The notes under the pieces: model-generated
Told to the model about the DNA's origin: nothing
The model's input: only the letters and a program-made list of their open reading frames with translations
Databases searched by the model: none
In this document: one piece after another, positions 1 to 11,289 of the stretch
Numbering within the stretch: position 1 is the first letter of the stretch
How the letters are laid out: every line of letters starts with the position of its first letter
Assembly: GCA_958009055.1 (NCBI GenBank)
Contig: OY253657.1
Coordinates: 310,001-374,000 of the forward strand
DNA: 64,000 nt
DNA from: Choricystis sp. odSpoLacu1
Lineage: Eukaryota; Chlorophyta; Trebouxiophyceae
Reading direction: 5' to 3'
Translations under genes and position numbers: made by a program

Positions 1-1719
1 CGCGGACCCCGCGCCGACCGCCCGCCCGACCCGACGCCCGGCCCTCCGCCTCCCTCCGAAGCGTTCGCTGCCTCGTTGGTGGCGTACGCTGCCTCCGCCC
101 CGGACGCTGTGCGCACAGCTAACGCCGCCCTCGCGTCCTGGTGGCGGTCGGAGCACGGCAAGGACGCGGGCGCGGCGCCCACCCTTACCGACGTCGCGCT
201 CGCCCGCGTCTCAGCCGCGGCCCTCGCCCCGGGCGAAGCCGTCGGCGTCCTGGCCGCCCAGTCCATCGGCGAACCCTCCACCCAGATGACGCTCAACACG
301 TTCCACTCCGCCGGCCGGGGCGACGCCAACGTGACGATGGGGGTGCCACGCCTGCGCGAGCTCTTCATGGCGGGCGGCCGCGGCGGCGCGACGCCCTCGA
401 TGGACGTCCCCCTACCGGGTGGCGACGCCGGCACTGCTGCTGCAGCCTCCATCGCCACCGCCCTGCGCCGCGTGTGCCTTGCGGAAGCGTTGGCGGGGCT
501 TGCGGTCGAGGAAGCGCCCGCGTCGCGGTCTGGCGACCGTGGCGACGGAGGCGGCGACGGTGGCGCCTATTCACGCGCGTACACGTTTACGCTGACCGTC
601 GGCCCCCCACCCGCCGTCAATTTCAGCGAGGTGGAGGCCGCCTTTCACACCGGCTTCGTGCCCGCGCTGCGGGCGGGCGCCGCCGCCGCGCTGCGCCGCG
701 CGGCCGCGGGCGGCGCGGGCGACATCGTGGCGGCGCCCCTGCCCAACGATGAAGGCCGCGGCCGCGGCGGCGGTGGCGGTGGCGATGACGACGATGGGAA
801 CGCGCCCTCCCCCCGCCGCCGCCCCTCCCCCGGCGCCAAAGACGGTGCCGACGACGATGCCGAGTTGGACGCCGACAACGAGGAAGGCCGGCTCGCGTGG
901 CGCGGGGGCCGCGCCAGAGACGACGCGGGCGCCGCTCACACCAAGCCCGACGCAGATGACGCGGCTGCAGCCGCTGATGATGGAGGCGGTGGGTCGTCAG
1001 CTGGTGGTGACGGCAGCAGCGACGACGGCGACGACGCCACGCCCACCCCCGCTGCCACCCCCGCCCCACCCGCCGCCGGCACCGGCCCGCCCGCCGTCGC
1101 GTCGGTGGACGCCAAAGCCCGCACGCTGGCGGTGCGCCTGCTGCTCCCCCCCGGCGCGCCCAGGCTGCTGGCTCTCGGCTTGGCGGAGGCGGCTGCCGCC
1201 GCCACGACCTTGCGCGCGGTCTCCGGCGTCGGCCGCGCCACCGTCGCCACGCCGCGCGGCGCCCCGGGACCCGTCGTCCAGGTGGAGGGCGTCAACCTGC
1301 ATGGCGTCATGGAGGCGGTGCTGGCGTCTGGGGCGCCCGAGGAGGCGGCGAGCCGCGTGCGCACCAACGACGTCGCGGCCGCTCTTTCAGCCCTTGGCGT
1401 CGAAGCCGCGCGTGCCACCCTCGTCGCCGAGGCCGCCTCCCTGTTCGGCGGCTACGGCATCGGCGTGGATGGCCGCCACCTGGGCCTGATCGGCGACCAC
1501 ATGACGCACCAGGGGGGCGTGCGCCCGTGCACGCGCGGCGGTGCGGCGAGCGGCGCGTCGCCGTTGCTGCGTGCTTCCTTTGAGACGGCGGCTTCCTTCC
1601 TGGCGGCCGCCACGCTGGCGGGGGAGACGGACGATCTGAGGAGCCCGGCTGCCCGCATCGTGGTGGGGGCGCCGGTGAGGCTGGGGGCGGGCGCGGTGGA
1701 GGTGTTGCAGCGGGTGTGA
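1..1719 (+). CDS. NRPA1: RNA polymerase I largest subunit, C-terminal part (5' partial)
   Basis: The frame is open from base 1 to a TGA at 1717-1719, giving 572 residues of the C-terminal part; the 5' end lies outside the window. Near the start it carries the bridge-helix/trigger-loop signature of multisubunit RNA polymerases ([13 protein letters not shown], then [18 protein letters not shown]). The C-terminal end has the family-typical segment [20 protein letters not shown] and ARIVVG. The version of these motifs fits Pol I better than Pol II or III, and there is no heptapeptide repeat tail as in Pol II. The enzyme transcribes the large rRNA precursor in the nucleolus. A long acidic, low-complexity Gly/Asp/Ala/Pro insertion (bases about 740-1080) separates the conserved blocks and is probably lineage-specific. 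No intron is needed in the visible part. Confidence 0.93.
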   Translation, partial: RGPRADRPPDPTPGPPPPSEAFAASLVAYAASAPDAVRTANAALASWWRSEHGKDAGAAPTLTDVALARVSAAALAPGEAVGVLAAQSIGEPSTQMTLNTFHSAGRGDANVTMGVPRLRELFMAGGRGGATPSMDVPLPGGDAGTAAAASIATALRRVCLAEALAGLAVEEAPASRSGDRGDGGGDGGAYSRAYTFTLTVGPPPAVNFSEVEAAFHTGFVPALRAGAAAALRRAAAGGAGDIVAAPLPNDEGRGRGGGGGGDDDDGNAPSPRRRPSPGAKDGADDDAELDADNEEGRLAWRGGRARDDAGAAHTKPDADDAAAAADDGGGGSSAGGDGSSDDGDDATPTPAATPAPPAAGTGPPAVASVDAKARTLAVRLLLPPGAPRLLALGLAEAAAAATTLRAVSGVGRATVATPRGAPGPVVQVEGVNLHGVMEAVLASGAPEEAASRVRTNDVAAALSALGVEAARATLVAEAASLFGGYGIGVDGRHLGLIGDHMTHQGGVRPCTRGGAASGASPLLRASFETAASFLAAATLAGETDDLRSPAARIVVGAPVRLGAGAVEVLQRV

Positions 1720-1812
1720 GCGTGAGAAAAAAAACATGTTTGCCTTTTTGTTGTGCGTGTTCTGTGCAAACCCGGGGGTGTCTGTGTCCCTGCCTTTTTT
1801 TCAGAGACGCTG

Positions 1813-1821
<9 letters not shown>

Positions 1822-1862
<41 letters not shown>
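1822..1862. repeat. (CA)n microsatellite
   Basis: About 20 uninterrupted CA units, about 100 bp downstream of the NRPA1 stop codon. Confidence 0.97.
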
Positions 1863-1865
<3 letters not shown>

Positions 1866-1884
1866 CCTCCTTCCATGTGACGGA

Positions 1885-2347
1885 GGGGGGGGGGGGGGGG
1901 AGACCATGCGTGTGTTTTACAGGGGGGGGGGGGGGGGGGGCGTTCCCCGTGGTGTGTGTACTCAAAGGTGTCATTCCGCGACCTAGGCGCGTTTTGTCGT
2001 GCGTGAGAAAACAACCCTCGCCAGTGCGCATGAAACCATTTGTGCCCAGCAACAACATGCTCAGCGAGGGGGTGGGGGAGGGGTGGGGGCAGGCTTGTGT
2101 GTGGGTCCGTGGGGGGCCGGGCGATCATGCAATCGCGTCTCGGCGTGTGTGTTGTGTTTTTTCGAAGGGGGCGCCATGGTGTGATGTCATCATCAGTTGC
2201 GCTCTGCAAAATTGGGGACGCGGGGAAAAAGGGAAACCCGGGGCGCGGTGTCTGTGTCGTGGTAAGGAAAAAAGGGGGGGGGGGGGGGGGGGCACGTTGC
2301 GTTGTTGCGACTCCGTAAAAGGACGATTGAAAAAAAAAGGGGGGGGG
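1885..2347. repeat. Cluster of long G homopolymers
   Basis: Runs of 16 G (1885-1900), 19 G (1922-1940), 19 G (2274-2292) and 9 G (2339-2347) all lie on the plus strand within 463 bp, in sense orientation to the 3' flank of NRPA1. They could form G-quadruplexes. The run lengths in the assembly may be unreliable. Confidence 0.9.
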
Positions 2348-2555
2348 TTACGATGAAGAAAAATAGGGGGTCGTTCCAAAACCGTCGAAGAAAATAAAAC
2401 AGTAGCAGTTGTTCATGATCTTTGGATGTTGTGTGTGGGGGGGAATAGAAAGCAAAGTTGGGGGAAGGCGCAGCGCCGACTGATTGGGCGCCAGCACACA
2501 AATAAGACTCGAGCAAGGGGAGGGTTGAAACAAAGCAAGGAAGAAGGAACCAAGG

Positions 2556-4016
2556 TCACGGCGCCGGCGGCCCCAGCACGCAGCTGGCCACCCGGCTGAC
2601 CCGGATGCTGGCGGCAGGGCTGGCGCCCGGGCCGCAGAGCAGGGTGGGGCGGACGGTGGGGGCACCCACGCCCGCGGGCGTGGCGGGGGTGGCCGGTGCC
2701 CTCAGCCCCGCCGCCTGCGGCGTGGCGGGCGCGTCTTCGACGGGCAGGCCGACTGCGGCAGCAGCTGCTGCCGCCGCCACCCGCGCGGAAGCGGCCGCCG
2801 CGGCGCGCAGGCGGGCGTTTAGGTCGGCCAGGGCGGGCGCCGCGCCGCTGCCGCCGACGGCAGGCCGCCCCCCTCCCGCCACCAGAGTGAACGGCAGCAG
2901 GCGAGTCGGGCGGCGACGCCCCGCCACGCGGGCGGCGGCAGCCCCGGGGGACGAGGACGGCGCGCGCGGCGCGTGCAGGCCGATCGGGGTCAGAGGGCCG
3001 GAGGACAAAGGCGGCAGCCCTGCGGCCCCACCATCCACCGCGCGCCGCCGCTTGGGGTCGGGCGACGCAAACTCGGCGGGCACGGGGGCTGGATCATCCC
3101 CAAACAACGCATTCAGCAGGTCGGCGTTGTTGGCGGCGTCGGCGCCGGCCGCGACCACCGGCGGCGGGTGCGCCGGCGGCGGCGGCGGCGCGGCGGGGCG
3201 AGGAGACGCGCACGGCACCAGGCCGCCCGCGCCGGCGGGGGTGGGCTCGATCCAGGGGGAGGGGGCGGTGGTGGTGGGAAGGTGGTGGGGCGGCCTGGGT
3301 GTGGGGATAAAGGGGAGCAGGTGAGGGTCGAGAGGTCGGAACCGCCAAGAAGAAAAAAGCGAAGAAAAAAGCCGTAGGAGGTCGCGTCGTGTGCTGCCCT
3401 TCCGTGAGGTGTGGTGCTGGCTAGAGAGGGCACGCGGTCACGCGCCCACCACACCACACACACACACGCTCACGCTCACCATGAAGGATCATTGACCAGG
3501 GCCTCCAGCAGGGCGGCGTCCAGGTCGCCGAGTGTGGCGTCGACGACGGCTGGGGGGGGGGAGAGAAAAGGAAATGGAGGTCAAGAGGGCCAGCGCCATC
3601 AACACGCCGCCCGCCGCCACCGCCACTGTCCCCTTTGCCAACTGCCCCCGACCCCACAGCGCGCGACTGCGTGCTACTCCCCGCTTTCCGGGAGAGGGAG
3701 GGGGGTCGAGGGAGGCTGGCGGCCGCGATCGGAAGGGGTGGACGGCAAGCACATCAAGGCCGGCATCGCGGGCGCTATCGGGTGGGACCGCCCCCGCCTG
3801 GCCGCGCCAGCCCGCCGCCGCCGTTTTGGTTTGGCCCCAAATAGAGCACGGACCACATCCTCATCGCCGGAGGGGGAGGAGGCTTCGGGGCCGGGCGGCA
3901 GCGGGCGTCAGGCGCGTGCCAGCGCGCGAGGGCGCGAGCCGCGCCAAGCCAAGCGGACGCGCGGGCCCAGCCCCCACCAGCCAGAGACCGCGTGCCCAGA
4001 TAGACTCACCCGCCAT
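2556..4016 (-). CDS. Unknown Ala/Pro-rich protein, probably nuclear; model with 7-nt first exon
   Basis: I do not recognise this protein. The proposed model joins 4016..4010, 3549..3480 and 3294..2556 (minus strand), giving 271 residues. Exon 1 is only ATGGCGG followed by GTGAGT; exon 2 follows CCCCAG and ends at GTGAGC; exon 3 follows CACCCAG. All three join in one frame and begin MAAVVDATLGDLDAALLEAL. The protein has two acidic/hydrophobic segments (DLDAALLEALVND and NADLLNALFGDD), a basic PKRRR patch that could be a nuclear localisation signal, many SP/TP sites and a poly-Ala helix near the middle. The composition suggests a disordered nuclear regulator, but that is inference. Weak points are the micro-exon and the 460-nt first intron; exon 3 alone is the safest part. 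Confidence 0.5.
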
Positions 4017-4328
4017 GGCGCGTGTATGCACTGGAAGGTGGCGTGGTGCGTAGTGGGGGGGGGGGGGGCGGCGCTGGAGGGGAGGGAGGCGCCCCGGGAG
4101 AAAGAGTTTAGCGGGTAAAGTGTGGACTCTTCGGCGCTTTTTTCACGTGTGTCGCGCTTTTGTTTTGTCCGCCTGCTCTTTTCCCCCTTTTTGGCAGTGA
4201 GGCATCACCGAACCTTCACCAGCGCGTTGCTGGGTCGTGTGTCGGTGCGGGTCGACCGCTCCCGCCTGCCCCGAAAATGAAGTTTCATGTTTTTTGCAAG
4301 CTGCTCTGACACACACCACCTTTGACCC
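4017..4328. other. Gap between two minus-strand genes
   Basis: This 312 bp stretch should hold the 3' flank of the SF3B6 gene and the promoter of the unknown gene downstream. It has T-rich patches near 4130-4195 and no further coding signal that I can support. Confidence 0.6.
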
Positions 4329-4824
4329 TCACCTCCCGCCCCCCTCCTGGCTCCCCGACACACCATGCTCATCCTGCATCTTCTTGACCTCGGCCGCGGC
4401 AGCCGCCAGCGACACACCCCGTGAGCGCTTTGCCGGATTGTGGTACAGCACGATCAGGTAGCGCCCCCCGACATTGAACCCAGACAAGTGGTCGGCCGCC
4501 GCCTTGGCGTCATAAATGTCTTCATACACGATGAACGCACTGCCACGTGTCGCCTTGGTGGACCCGATGCGCACCTGCCGAATCGCGCCATACTTGCCAA
4601 ACAGGGAGTAGAGTTCGTCGCCGGTCGCGTTGAAGGGCAGGTTGCGCACGTACAGGACGCTGAAGGTGAGGGAGGGAAAATGGTGGCTCCTTTTCTCTCT
4701 CTTGCCTCCATCACACGCCATGTGGGCGTGTAGGCACACGCATGCGGGCACACACGCGCACGCAGACTCACCGGTTGACCTCGGGCGCGAGCCGCCCGCG
4801 CGGCCGTGCCGCAGCGTCCGCCAT
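4329..4824 (-). CDS. SF3B6: Splicing factor 3B subunit 6 (p14 / SF3B14)
   Basis: Exons 4824..4772 and 4659..4329 join at CCG|GTGAGT and TTCAG|C to give 127 residues, against 125 in human. The product is one RRM domain: RNP2-like LYVRNLPFNA, then FGKYGAIRQVRIG, and RNP1-like TRGSAFIVYEDI, followed by AADHLSGFNVGGRYLIVLY. The short N-terminus ending RLAPEVNR matches the family and supports the chosen ATG at 4824. p14 belongs to the SF3b complex of U2 snRNP, contacts SF3B1 and sits next to the branch-point adenosine in the nucleus. The C-terminal helix continues to HGVSG and stops 7 residues later, as expected. The gene is divergent from dymeclin. Confidence 0.95.
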
Positions 4825-5179
4825 TTCACTGGCGTGCCGCGCCTGCTGGCCTTGCTGTGTGGGCTCACACGCGTAGAGCGTGGCCCGTGTGCGTGAGTCG
4901 TGGACAGCGACCCCCCGGGCGCGCGCGCGGCAGGTAAATGAAACAACACCGCCGACGCGAAACTGGTCGGAGTCTCATTTTCACAAAAACCACGACTTTG
5001 CCACACGCTCGCTCGAGTGCTCCGCGTCCACACAACCCGCCCCCGGTGGGCAGGGTGCCTCCCCTAGGCCCACCAGCACTCGGCTGGCTCTATCGGGCGC
5101 TGCTTGTATCGCAACGTTGCGCTCGCGTGTTTGAATCGCCCCCCATTCTTCCTCCCACCCCCCCTCACCACTCAAAACC
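4825..5179. promoter_or_regulatory. Divergent promoter region, SF3B6 / dymeclin
   Basis: 355 bp lie between the two start codons. By position it must carry both 5' flanks. No canonical TATA box or recognisable motif stands out; AT-richer patches occur at about 4930-5000. Confidence 0.5.
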
Positions 5180-7476
5180 ATGGGCCCCGTCTCCCCCACC
5201 CTGCTCGACCACCTGCGCCTGCTGGCCGACGCGGCCGGGCGGGCGCCCGCCGCCCCGGACGCCCCCCTGTGGGGGGAGTTGTTTTCGCCGCCCAGCCCCT
5301 ACACCAGCCTGCCGGCCGCCGCGCTAGAGGAGGCGGTGGGCGGGTATTTTCAGATGCTGGGTGAGTTGGGTGTGGTGTGTGGGAAAGCAGGCGGGGCCGT
5401 GGTGGCACATAACAAACCAACCTTCCAACCCTCCCCCTTCTGCCAGCCTCCCACGCCCCCACCACCCGCAACTTCGAGTCCCTGCTGCGCGCCGCGGCGG
5501 ACGCCATCACGGCCGGCGTCGCCGCCGTCGGCCCCCACCCCGCTGCTGTGGCGGCCGCGCGGCGCGGCGCCGACACGGCCGCGCTTGCGCGCGCCCTTTT
5601 AAAGCTGGCGGCTGAACGGTTGGAGCCGCCCCGCTTGACGGCAATTGTCGCCACAGTCGGCGGCGCGGACGCCCTGGCGGCGGCGGTGGTGGCGGGGTTG
5701 GGTGCGCCGAGTGCACGCGAGTGGCCGCAGGCGCCGTTGTCGCCCGCCCTCTACGCGCTGCGCCTCGAACTCACCCACCTGGCCCTCGTCCTGGCCTCTG
5801 GCCCCCTGTACGCGCCCGCGGGCGCCCCAGGACGCCACCCGTTGAGTGGAGCAGTGCTGCAGCAGCGCGGGGGGGCGGCTGCGGCTGCGGTGGCTGGGTT
5901 GTTGACGACGATCGCGGCCGCGCCGCTCCCGCCCCCTGGCACGCCCCTGGCGCGGGATGATGGAGGGGAGGGCGGCGATCTGCCGCCCTCTGGCACCCCC
6001 CCACCCTCCCGGGTCGCACGAATCATGCGTGTCGCGCTGTCCGCGGCGCGGCGCGCGGCGGCAGCGCTGCTCGGCCGCCCCGCGCCGCCCCCACCCGGCC
6101 CGCGAGGCCCCCTGGCCGACGCCGCCGCCGCCGCCCTGCTCGTCCTGCTGCACACAGCCCCCCCCGCTGGCGGCGCGGGGTCGCCCTACGTGGCGTCGCT
6201 GGCGGCGACGGTGGATGGCGACGCCGCCGTGCCCGGAGCGCCGTGCGCGCCGCTCGCTGCGGTCGCGGCCGCCCTCGCCTCTGGCGACGGCACCGACGCC
6301 GACGCCCTGCTGACGTACGCCCTGCTGCGTGGCTGCCCGTCGTTCAGTGATTTCGTGCTGCGGCGGTCGCCCAAGGCGGCGGCTGGAGTCGCGCTGCCGC
6401 TGCTGCGCGCGCTGCACACCGCGTCGCCGCGGCCGCCTCGCGCGGCGCGCGCGCCGCCCCCTCCCCCCGCGCGCGCCTACATGCTGCTCGTGAATTGTCT
6501 GGTGCTGACCCAGGAACCTTCCTTCGGCACAGCAGCCGCGACCCCTGTGCCACGTGGCGGCGCGTCATTCTACCGCGACGGTGCGCTCGGCCCGTCCCCC
6601 CCCCTCGCCACCCTGGCCACCGCCGTCCTGCTGCGCGCCGCCCACGCCGCCCTGGGGCGTGGGCGGGACGTGTACCAGTTGACGACCGCGCTAGCGGCGG
6701 CCGCTAACTTGGCGCCGGCGGCTGCACCGCTGCCCGCGCACGTGGCGTCCCGCGCGGTGCGGCTGCTCGAGCGCCTGGCCGCCCGCCACGCCCGCCTGAC
6801 CGCCGACGGTGACGCCGACGAAGCCCGCGTGTATGAAGACTTGACGAGGGTGGCGCTGGAGCTGGTCAACGCGGCGCTGGCGGCAGCGTTGGGCAGTGGT
6901 GGAGGGGGAGGGACCACCGGCAGCAGCGGCAGCGGCATCGACCCCGCTGCCGCCGATGTCGTGTACGCCCTCCTCCACCGCGGCGACGCCCTGGCCCCCC
7001 TGGCCACCCACCCCCGCTTCGCCGACCTGGCCGCCAACATTGAGGCGGTGGTGGGGTTCTTTGGGGGGAGGGTGGAGGCTGCCGCGCGGCGCGCGGGCGG
7101 TGGTGACGACGGCGACGGCGGCGCGACCCTCAGCGACACCGTCACCGCGGCGTCCGCCCTGGCCGCGGTCAGGGCCGCCCTGCCCGACTGGCCGGCTGCG
7201 GGACTGGCCCCCCTGCCCGACTTCCGGTTTTCGTATGAGGAGGAGCCGGATGCTGCGTCGTTCTTTGTGCCGGCCGCGTGGGCGGCAGCCCTGCGCACAA
7301 CGCGCGCACGCGTTGGGTGGACCCCCCCCGCCATCGCCCTATTCCCTGCGTCCGAGGCAGCGGTGGTGGCGGTGGCGGCGGGAGCAGCAGCGGGAGGGCT
7401 GGACCTGGCTGAGGCGGCGGCGCTGGCGTCGACCGCGTCGCTGGACAGCGTGGCTGCTGGGGCGAGCGTGGTTTAG
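5180..7476 (+). CDS. DYM: Dymeclin
   Basis: Exons 5180..5360 and 5447..7476 join in frame (CTGG|GTGAGT; TGCCAG|CC) into 736 residues. The C-terminal half shows dymeclin landmarks in order: YMLLVNCLVLTQEPSF, the long helical block with GRDVYQLTTALAAAANL, VVYALLHRGD, THPRFADLAANIEAVVGFF, and the terminal YEEEPDAASFFVPAAW and WTPPAIALF. Dymeclin is a peripheral Golgi protein needed for Golgi organisation and vesicle traffic; its exact biochemical activity is not defined. Ala-rich and Gly-rich insertions pad the helical repeats. The next gene, PYROXD1, converges with 99 bp between stop codons. Confidence 0.92.
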
Positions 7477-7575
7477 TCGAAAAACATTGTTTTGTTTCGT
7501 CGTGTTACCGTTTCCACACGCAGAGCAGAGATTGTGCAACACAGCACACGACACGAAAACACAAAAACAGCAGGA

Positions 7576-9036
7576 TCAATCAAAAATGGCGTCCAAGTCT
7601 AGGTCTGGGTCGACGACGCGCTCGCCCAAAAACGCGACGTCCACCCCATCCAGTATCAAGTCCTCCAACACGCCCGCCCGCTCGGTGGCGTCTCCCAGCA
7701 GGACGGCGCCCACGACGCGGTCGGCGCGCAGCAGGACGCGGGCAAACGAGGTGTGTGCGTCGTCGGACGCAGTGTGGGCGACAACACCACATGCTCCTTC
7801 TCCCTCCCCCCCCAGGCCCTGCCCACTGTACCGCCCGAGCAGCACGGCCGGCACCCCCGCAAACACGGTGGCATGGGTGAACAGTTCCAGGGCCAGGGGG
7901 CGGGCGTTGGGAGGGGTGCCCGCCATGGCGGCACCAGCCAGCGCCCCCACCGCGCGCGCCTGCGTCCACACCCTCATCTGAAACCAGTGGGGTCCCGCAG
8001 CGGTGGGGCGCACGGAGGCCGCATCCCCCGCTGCGTACAGGCCGGGCGCCGAGGTGGCGGCGTCGCTGTCGATCCACAGGCCTCCGTCCGGCGCGCGCGC
8101 GAGCGTGGAAGGCAGCCACTGCGTGTCCGGCTCCACTCCAATCGCGGACACGACCGCGTCTGCCTGCACCACGTCTCCATTGGACAGCGTGACGGTGAGT
8201 GGGTGGGCTGACCCGGGGGGGGCGTCGGCCACGTTGGTGATCGTCGCGCGCAGCCGCACGTCCAGGCGGCGGGCACGCCCACCCCCTGCTGCGGCGGCGG
8301 CCAGGGCGTCCGCCCAGCCTGGTCCAGCGGCGGCGCCGTAGCCGGTGGGAGGATGGATGGGGGCAGTTGTGGAGGCGGGGGCAGCAGCAGGGGTGGAAGC
8401 AGGCGCGTCCACGCCACCATTCCGTCCCGCCTCCAACCGGGCCGCCAAAAGCGCCGCCGCGTCCGCATCAAAGAACGCGTCCCCCACGTGCCCATGCTTG
8501 GCGGCCCACACGACATCGACGCAGGTCAGAGCAGAGGCGAGGCCGAGTGCAATCCCCCCGTTCCCCGCCACCACGACAACCGAGGCGGTCACCAGGTCGG
8601 CCGCCAGGGCCGCCACTGAGTCGGTGTCTCGCAGCACGCGGACGGACGGGTGGGGGTGGGCGACGCGGGGGCGCGCGCCACTCGCGATGCAGACAGCGTC
8701 GTAGCGCAGCGTGCGCCCGCACGCCAGGGTGAGGGTGCGGGAAGCCGGGTCCAGGGACACAGCTTCCCCGGTGACGATGGTCAGGTTGGGGGGGGCAAAG
8801 GAGGCGGCGTCGAGGGTGGCGACTGGAAAGAGGGAGAGGAAGTGAGGTGTGGGTGAGGAGGGGTGGTGCCAAAAACGAATTCCTTTTCACAAACGAAAAC
8901 ACAATGTCAACGATGTTCAACTGTCAAAAGATTCGACGTGCTTGGACAGGCGCACAATGTTGACGGCGGCCTGTGAAGGGGAGAGGGTTTGGTCGGTTTG
9001 GCGTCTTGACACAAAACCCGTCCCTCCACCACTCCC

Positions 9037-9071
<35 letters not shown>

Positions 9072-9209
9072 CCGCACTGTCGCGTCGCGAGCCACCAGGG
9101 TGACGGCCACGTCGGGGCGAGCCGCGCACAGCGTGGTCGCGGCGGCAGTGCCGGCAACCCCTGCGCCGACGATGACGGCGGCGCCGTGCGGGGGGATCGG
9201 GGAGGTCAT
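7576..9209 (-). CDS. PYROXD1: Pyridine nucleotide-disulphide oxidoreductase, PYROXD1-like
   Basis: Exons 9209..9072, 8970..8922 and 8822..7576 join into 477 residues (human 500). Exon 1 carries the N-terminal FAD dinucleotide-binding motif VIVGAGVAGTAAATTL. Exon 2 encodes AAVNIVRLSKHVESFD and uses a GTTGAA donor. Exon 3 has the NAD(P)H motif VVVAGNGGIALGLA, the second FAD motif GLYAAGDAA, and the PYROXD1-specific stretches HVGDAFFDADAAALL and QMRVWTQARAVG. The C-terminal end DLDLDAIFD copies the family ending. PYROXD1 proteins are FAD-dependent oxidoreductases; the human enzyme protects the tRNA ligase complex from oxidative inactivation. The first intron contains a (CA)n run at about 9042-9066. 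Confidence 0.93.
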
Positions 9210-9369
9210 GGGTGTGTGTGTCGGGAGGGGAGCCCCACTGACCGCTGGGCCCCGTCGGCTTGCGCCCGCGCTGGGCGCACAACACAGAAAAAAAAATGCC
9301 AAATTGAGAGAAAGTAGCGCCACAAAAACAACACCGAAAAACGCGCTCTCCCCCCACGCCTCCACACCG

Positions 9370-11289
9370 ATGGCAGCCGCCACGGCGCCCCGGCCGTGGC
9401 CGATGCCGACCACTGATGAGAGTGTTGCGGACTCCACACCTACGACGAGCGCGCGGTCGCTGCCGCGCGGGCGGCGCGCGTTGCTTGACACAGCGGTGCG
9501 TTGGGTTGAGGTGGCAAAGCCGGCGCCCCTCCGCACGCCCGACAACGTGACGCATGACAGCGTGGTTGTGTGTGTGGAGGAGCGGGACAATGGGGCGCTG
9601 GCACGGGTTTGCGCACGTGTCGGGAGGCACCAAACGCGACGAGAGCCGCGCGCTCGTTGGCGCTCCCTCCCTTGCCCTCACCCACACCCACCCTCTCCAC
9701 AGCCCCACGACGACCTCCTCGCCCCCAACCGCCGCCTGGCCGTCGTCTCCACCGCCACCCCTCCCTGGCTGACGGGGACAGCCGTCAACCCGGCGCTGCG
9801 CGCCGCGTTCCTGGCGGCCGCCGTCCCCGCCTCCTCAACCGTCACCCTCGTCGTGCCCTGGCTCCCCCCCACCGACCAGGCCGAACTGTTCCCGGGGGGA
9901 GCCTCCTTTGCCACGCCCGCCGACCATGAAGCCGCGCTGCGGTCATGGGTGGAGGAGAGGGCAGGGGTGGCGCCAACGTTTCGCGTCCTCTTCTACGCCG
10001 CCCGCTACGACCGCACCCTCCTCGGCGTCTTCCCCGTCGGCGACCTGGTCGCCCGCGTGGCGGGCGCCACTCGCCCCCACGCCGTCATCCTGGAGGAGCC
10101 GGAACACTTGACGTGGCACCACGCGGGGGCGAGGTGGACCACGTGCGCACAGCACGTTGTTGGCGTCGTCCACACAAACTATCGCGAACTCGGCGGCCGC
10201 AACGCGGGCCCCGTCATGGCGTGGGTGGCGGGCGCCATCACGCACTGGCTGGTGGCGGCCCACTGCAACGTCGTGGTCAAGTTGTCGGACGCGATTCAAC
10301 CGCTGCCCCGGTCGGTCACCGAATGTGTGCACGGCGTCGCGCCCGCCTTTCTGGAGCGTGGCGTGAGGGAATCATCCGGCGATGCCTCCACCACCACCCC
10401 AGCCTTCACCCATGGCGCGTACGCCCTGGGCAAGGTCGTGTTTGGCAAAGGGTGGGAAGAGTTGGTTGCGTTGCTCGCGGACGCAGCAGCCACCCTCCCC
10501 CCCTCCACCCGGGTCTCCGCCTACGGCGATGGCGCCGCCCTACCCTCCGTCAAGGAGACTGCTGCTGCAACGGGGGCTCCGATTGATTTTCGGCCCAGGC
10601 TGGACCATTTAGATGGGGGGTTGAAAAAATATCGCGCTTTCGTCAACGCTTCGACATCAGACGTCGTCGCCACCACCTCCTTGGAAGCCCTGGCCATGGG
10701 CAAGTGGCTCGTCTGCGCCGACCACCCGTGCAACGCGTTTGCCGCCCGGTTTGGCAATGCACTGGTGTACCGCAGTCCGACAGAGTTTGGGGCGTGCCTC
10801 GCGCGCGCGCTGACAGAGGACCCTGCGGCGCTGCCGCCTGCCGAAGCGACCGCGTTGACGTGGCCGGCGGCAACTCTTAGGCTGGCCACCGCGGCCAAGC
10901 TGTCCTCGGTGCAGGGTGGTGGTGGAGGCGACGGCGACACAAAACACCGCACCAACACGCGCCCGCGCCGGCGCGCCGCGGTCGCGGCCGCTGAGGCCGC
11001 CTTTGCCAAAGGCTACGCCACCCTACTGGCGGTGGAGCCGCTGCGCGTGGCCGTGGGTGCGGGCGCCCGCACCAAGCACGCCCCCGCGGACGGGCTGACG
11101 TACACGCTGCCCCAAGGGCGCGCGCCGCGCGGCGCCACGCACGACGGCGCGGGCGGCACCCGCCTCGGGACCGCCCTGGTGGCGTTGGTGGCGTCGAGGC
11201 CGGGGGGGCGGGTGTCGCTGGGGGGGTGGGGGACGGTGGAGTGGGGGGCGCGGCCTGATGTTTGGGACGGACGCTGGAGGGGGGCGTAG
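9370..11289 (+). CDS. DGD2: Digalactosyldiacylglycerol synthase (GT4)
   Basis: The protein matches plant DGD enzymes along its length: LAVVSTATPPWLTGTAVNP, LPVGDL-type FPVGDLVARV, VILEEPEHLTWHH, VVGVVHTNYRELGG, KLSDAIQPLPRS, VHGVAPAFLERG, AYALGKVVFGKGWEEL and TSDVVATTSLEALAMGKWLV. These include the donor-binding region of family 4 glycosyltransferases. DGD transfers galactose from UDP-galactose to MGDG in the plastid envelope. The ATG at 9370 is the first one beyond the PYROXD1 start; unspliced, the protein is 639 residues. A good acceptor (CTCCACAG) at 9695-9702 and a poor-looking stretch before it suggest an in-phase intron, perhaps from GTGACG at 9546, which would remove 52 residues. DGD1 versus DGD2 assignment is uncertain; the short N-terminus favours DGD2. 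Confidence 0.92.
   Translation: MAAATAPRPWPMPTTDESVADSTPTTSARSLPRGRRALLDTAVRWVEVAKPAPLRTPDNVTHDSVVVCVEERDNGALARVCARVGRHQTRREPRARWRSLPCPHPHPPSPQPHDDLLAPNRRLAVVSTATPPWLTGTAVNPALRAAFLAAAVPASSTVTLVVPWLPPTDQAELFPGGASFATPADHEAALRSWVEERAGVAPTFRVLFYAARYDRTLLGVFPVGDLVARVAGATRPHAVILEEPEHLTWHHAGARWTTCAQHVVGVVHTNYRELGGRNAGPVMAWVAGAITHWLVAAHCNVVVKLSDAIQPLPRSVTECVHGVAPAFLERGVRESSGDASTTTPAFTHGAYALGKVVFGKGWEELVALLADAAATLPPSTRVSAYGDGAALPSVKETAAATGAPIDFRPRLDHLDGGLKKYRAFVNASTSDVVATTSLEALAMGKWLVCADHPCNAFAARFGNALVYRSPTEFGACLARALTEDPAALPPAEATALTWPAATLRLATAAKLSSVQGGGGGDGDTKHRTNTRPRRRAAVAAAEAAFAKGYATLLAVEPLRVAVGAGARTKHAPADGLTYTLPQGRAPRGATHDGAGGTRLGTALVALVASRPGGRVSLGGWGTVEWGARPDVWDGRWRGA

Larger units (their letters stand above)
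1720..2555. other. Convergent intergenic gap rich in G runs and (CA)n
   Basis: This is 836 bp between two convergent stop codons with no supportable gene. It holds a (CA)n microsatellite (1822-1862), long G runs at 1885-1900, 1922-1940, 2274-2292 and 2339-2347, and AT-richer stretches near 2380-2540. It is unusually long for a convergent gap here; most others are 67-240 bp. Confidence 0.8.

Noticed and set aside
749..1489. Long overlapping frames inside the Pol I subunit gene on both strands.
   Set aside because: They have biased Arg/Pro composition, no domains, and the plus-strand frame has the conserved polymerase motifs.
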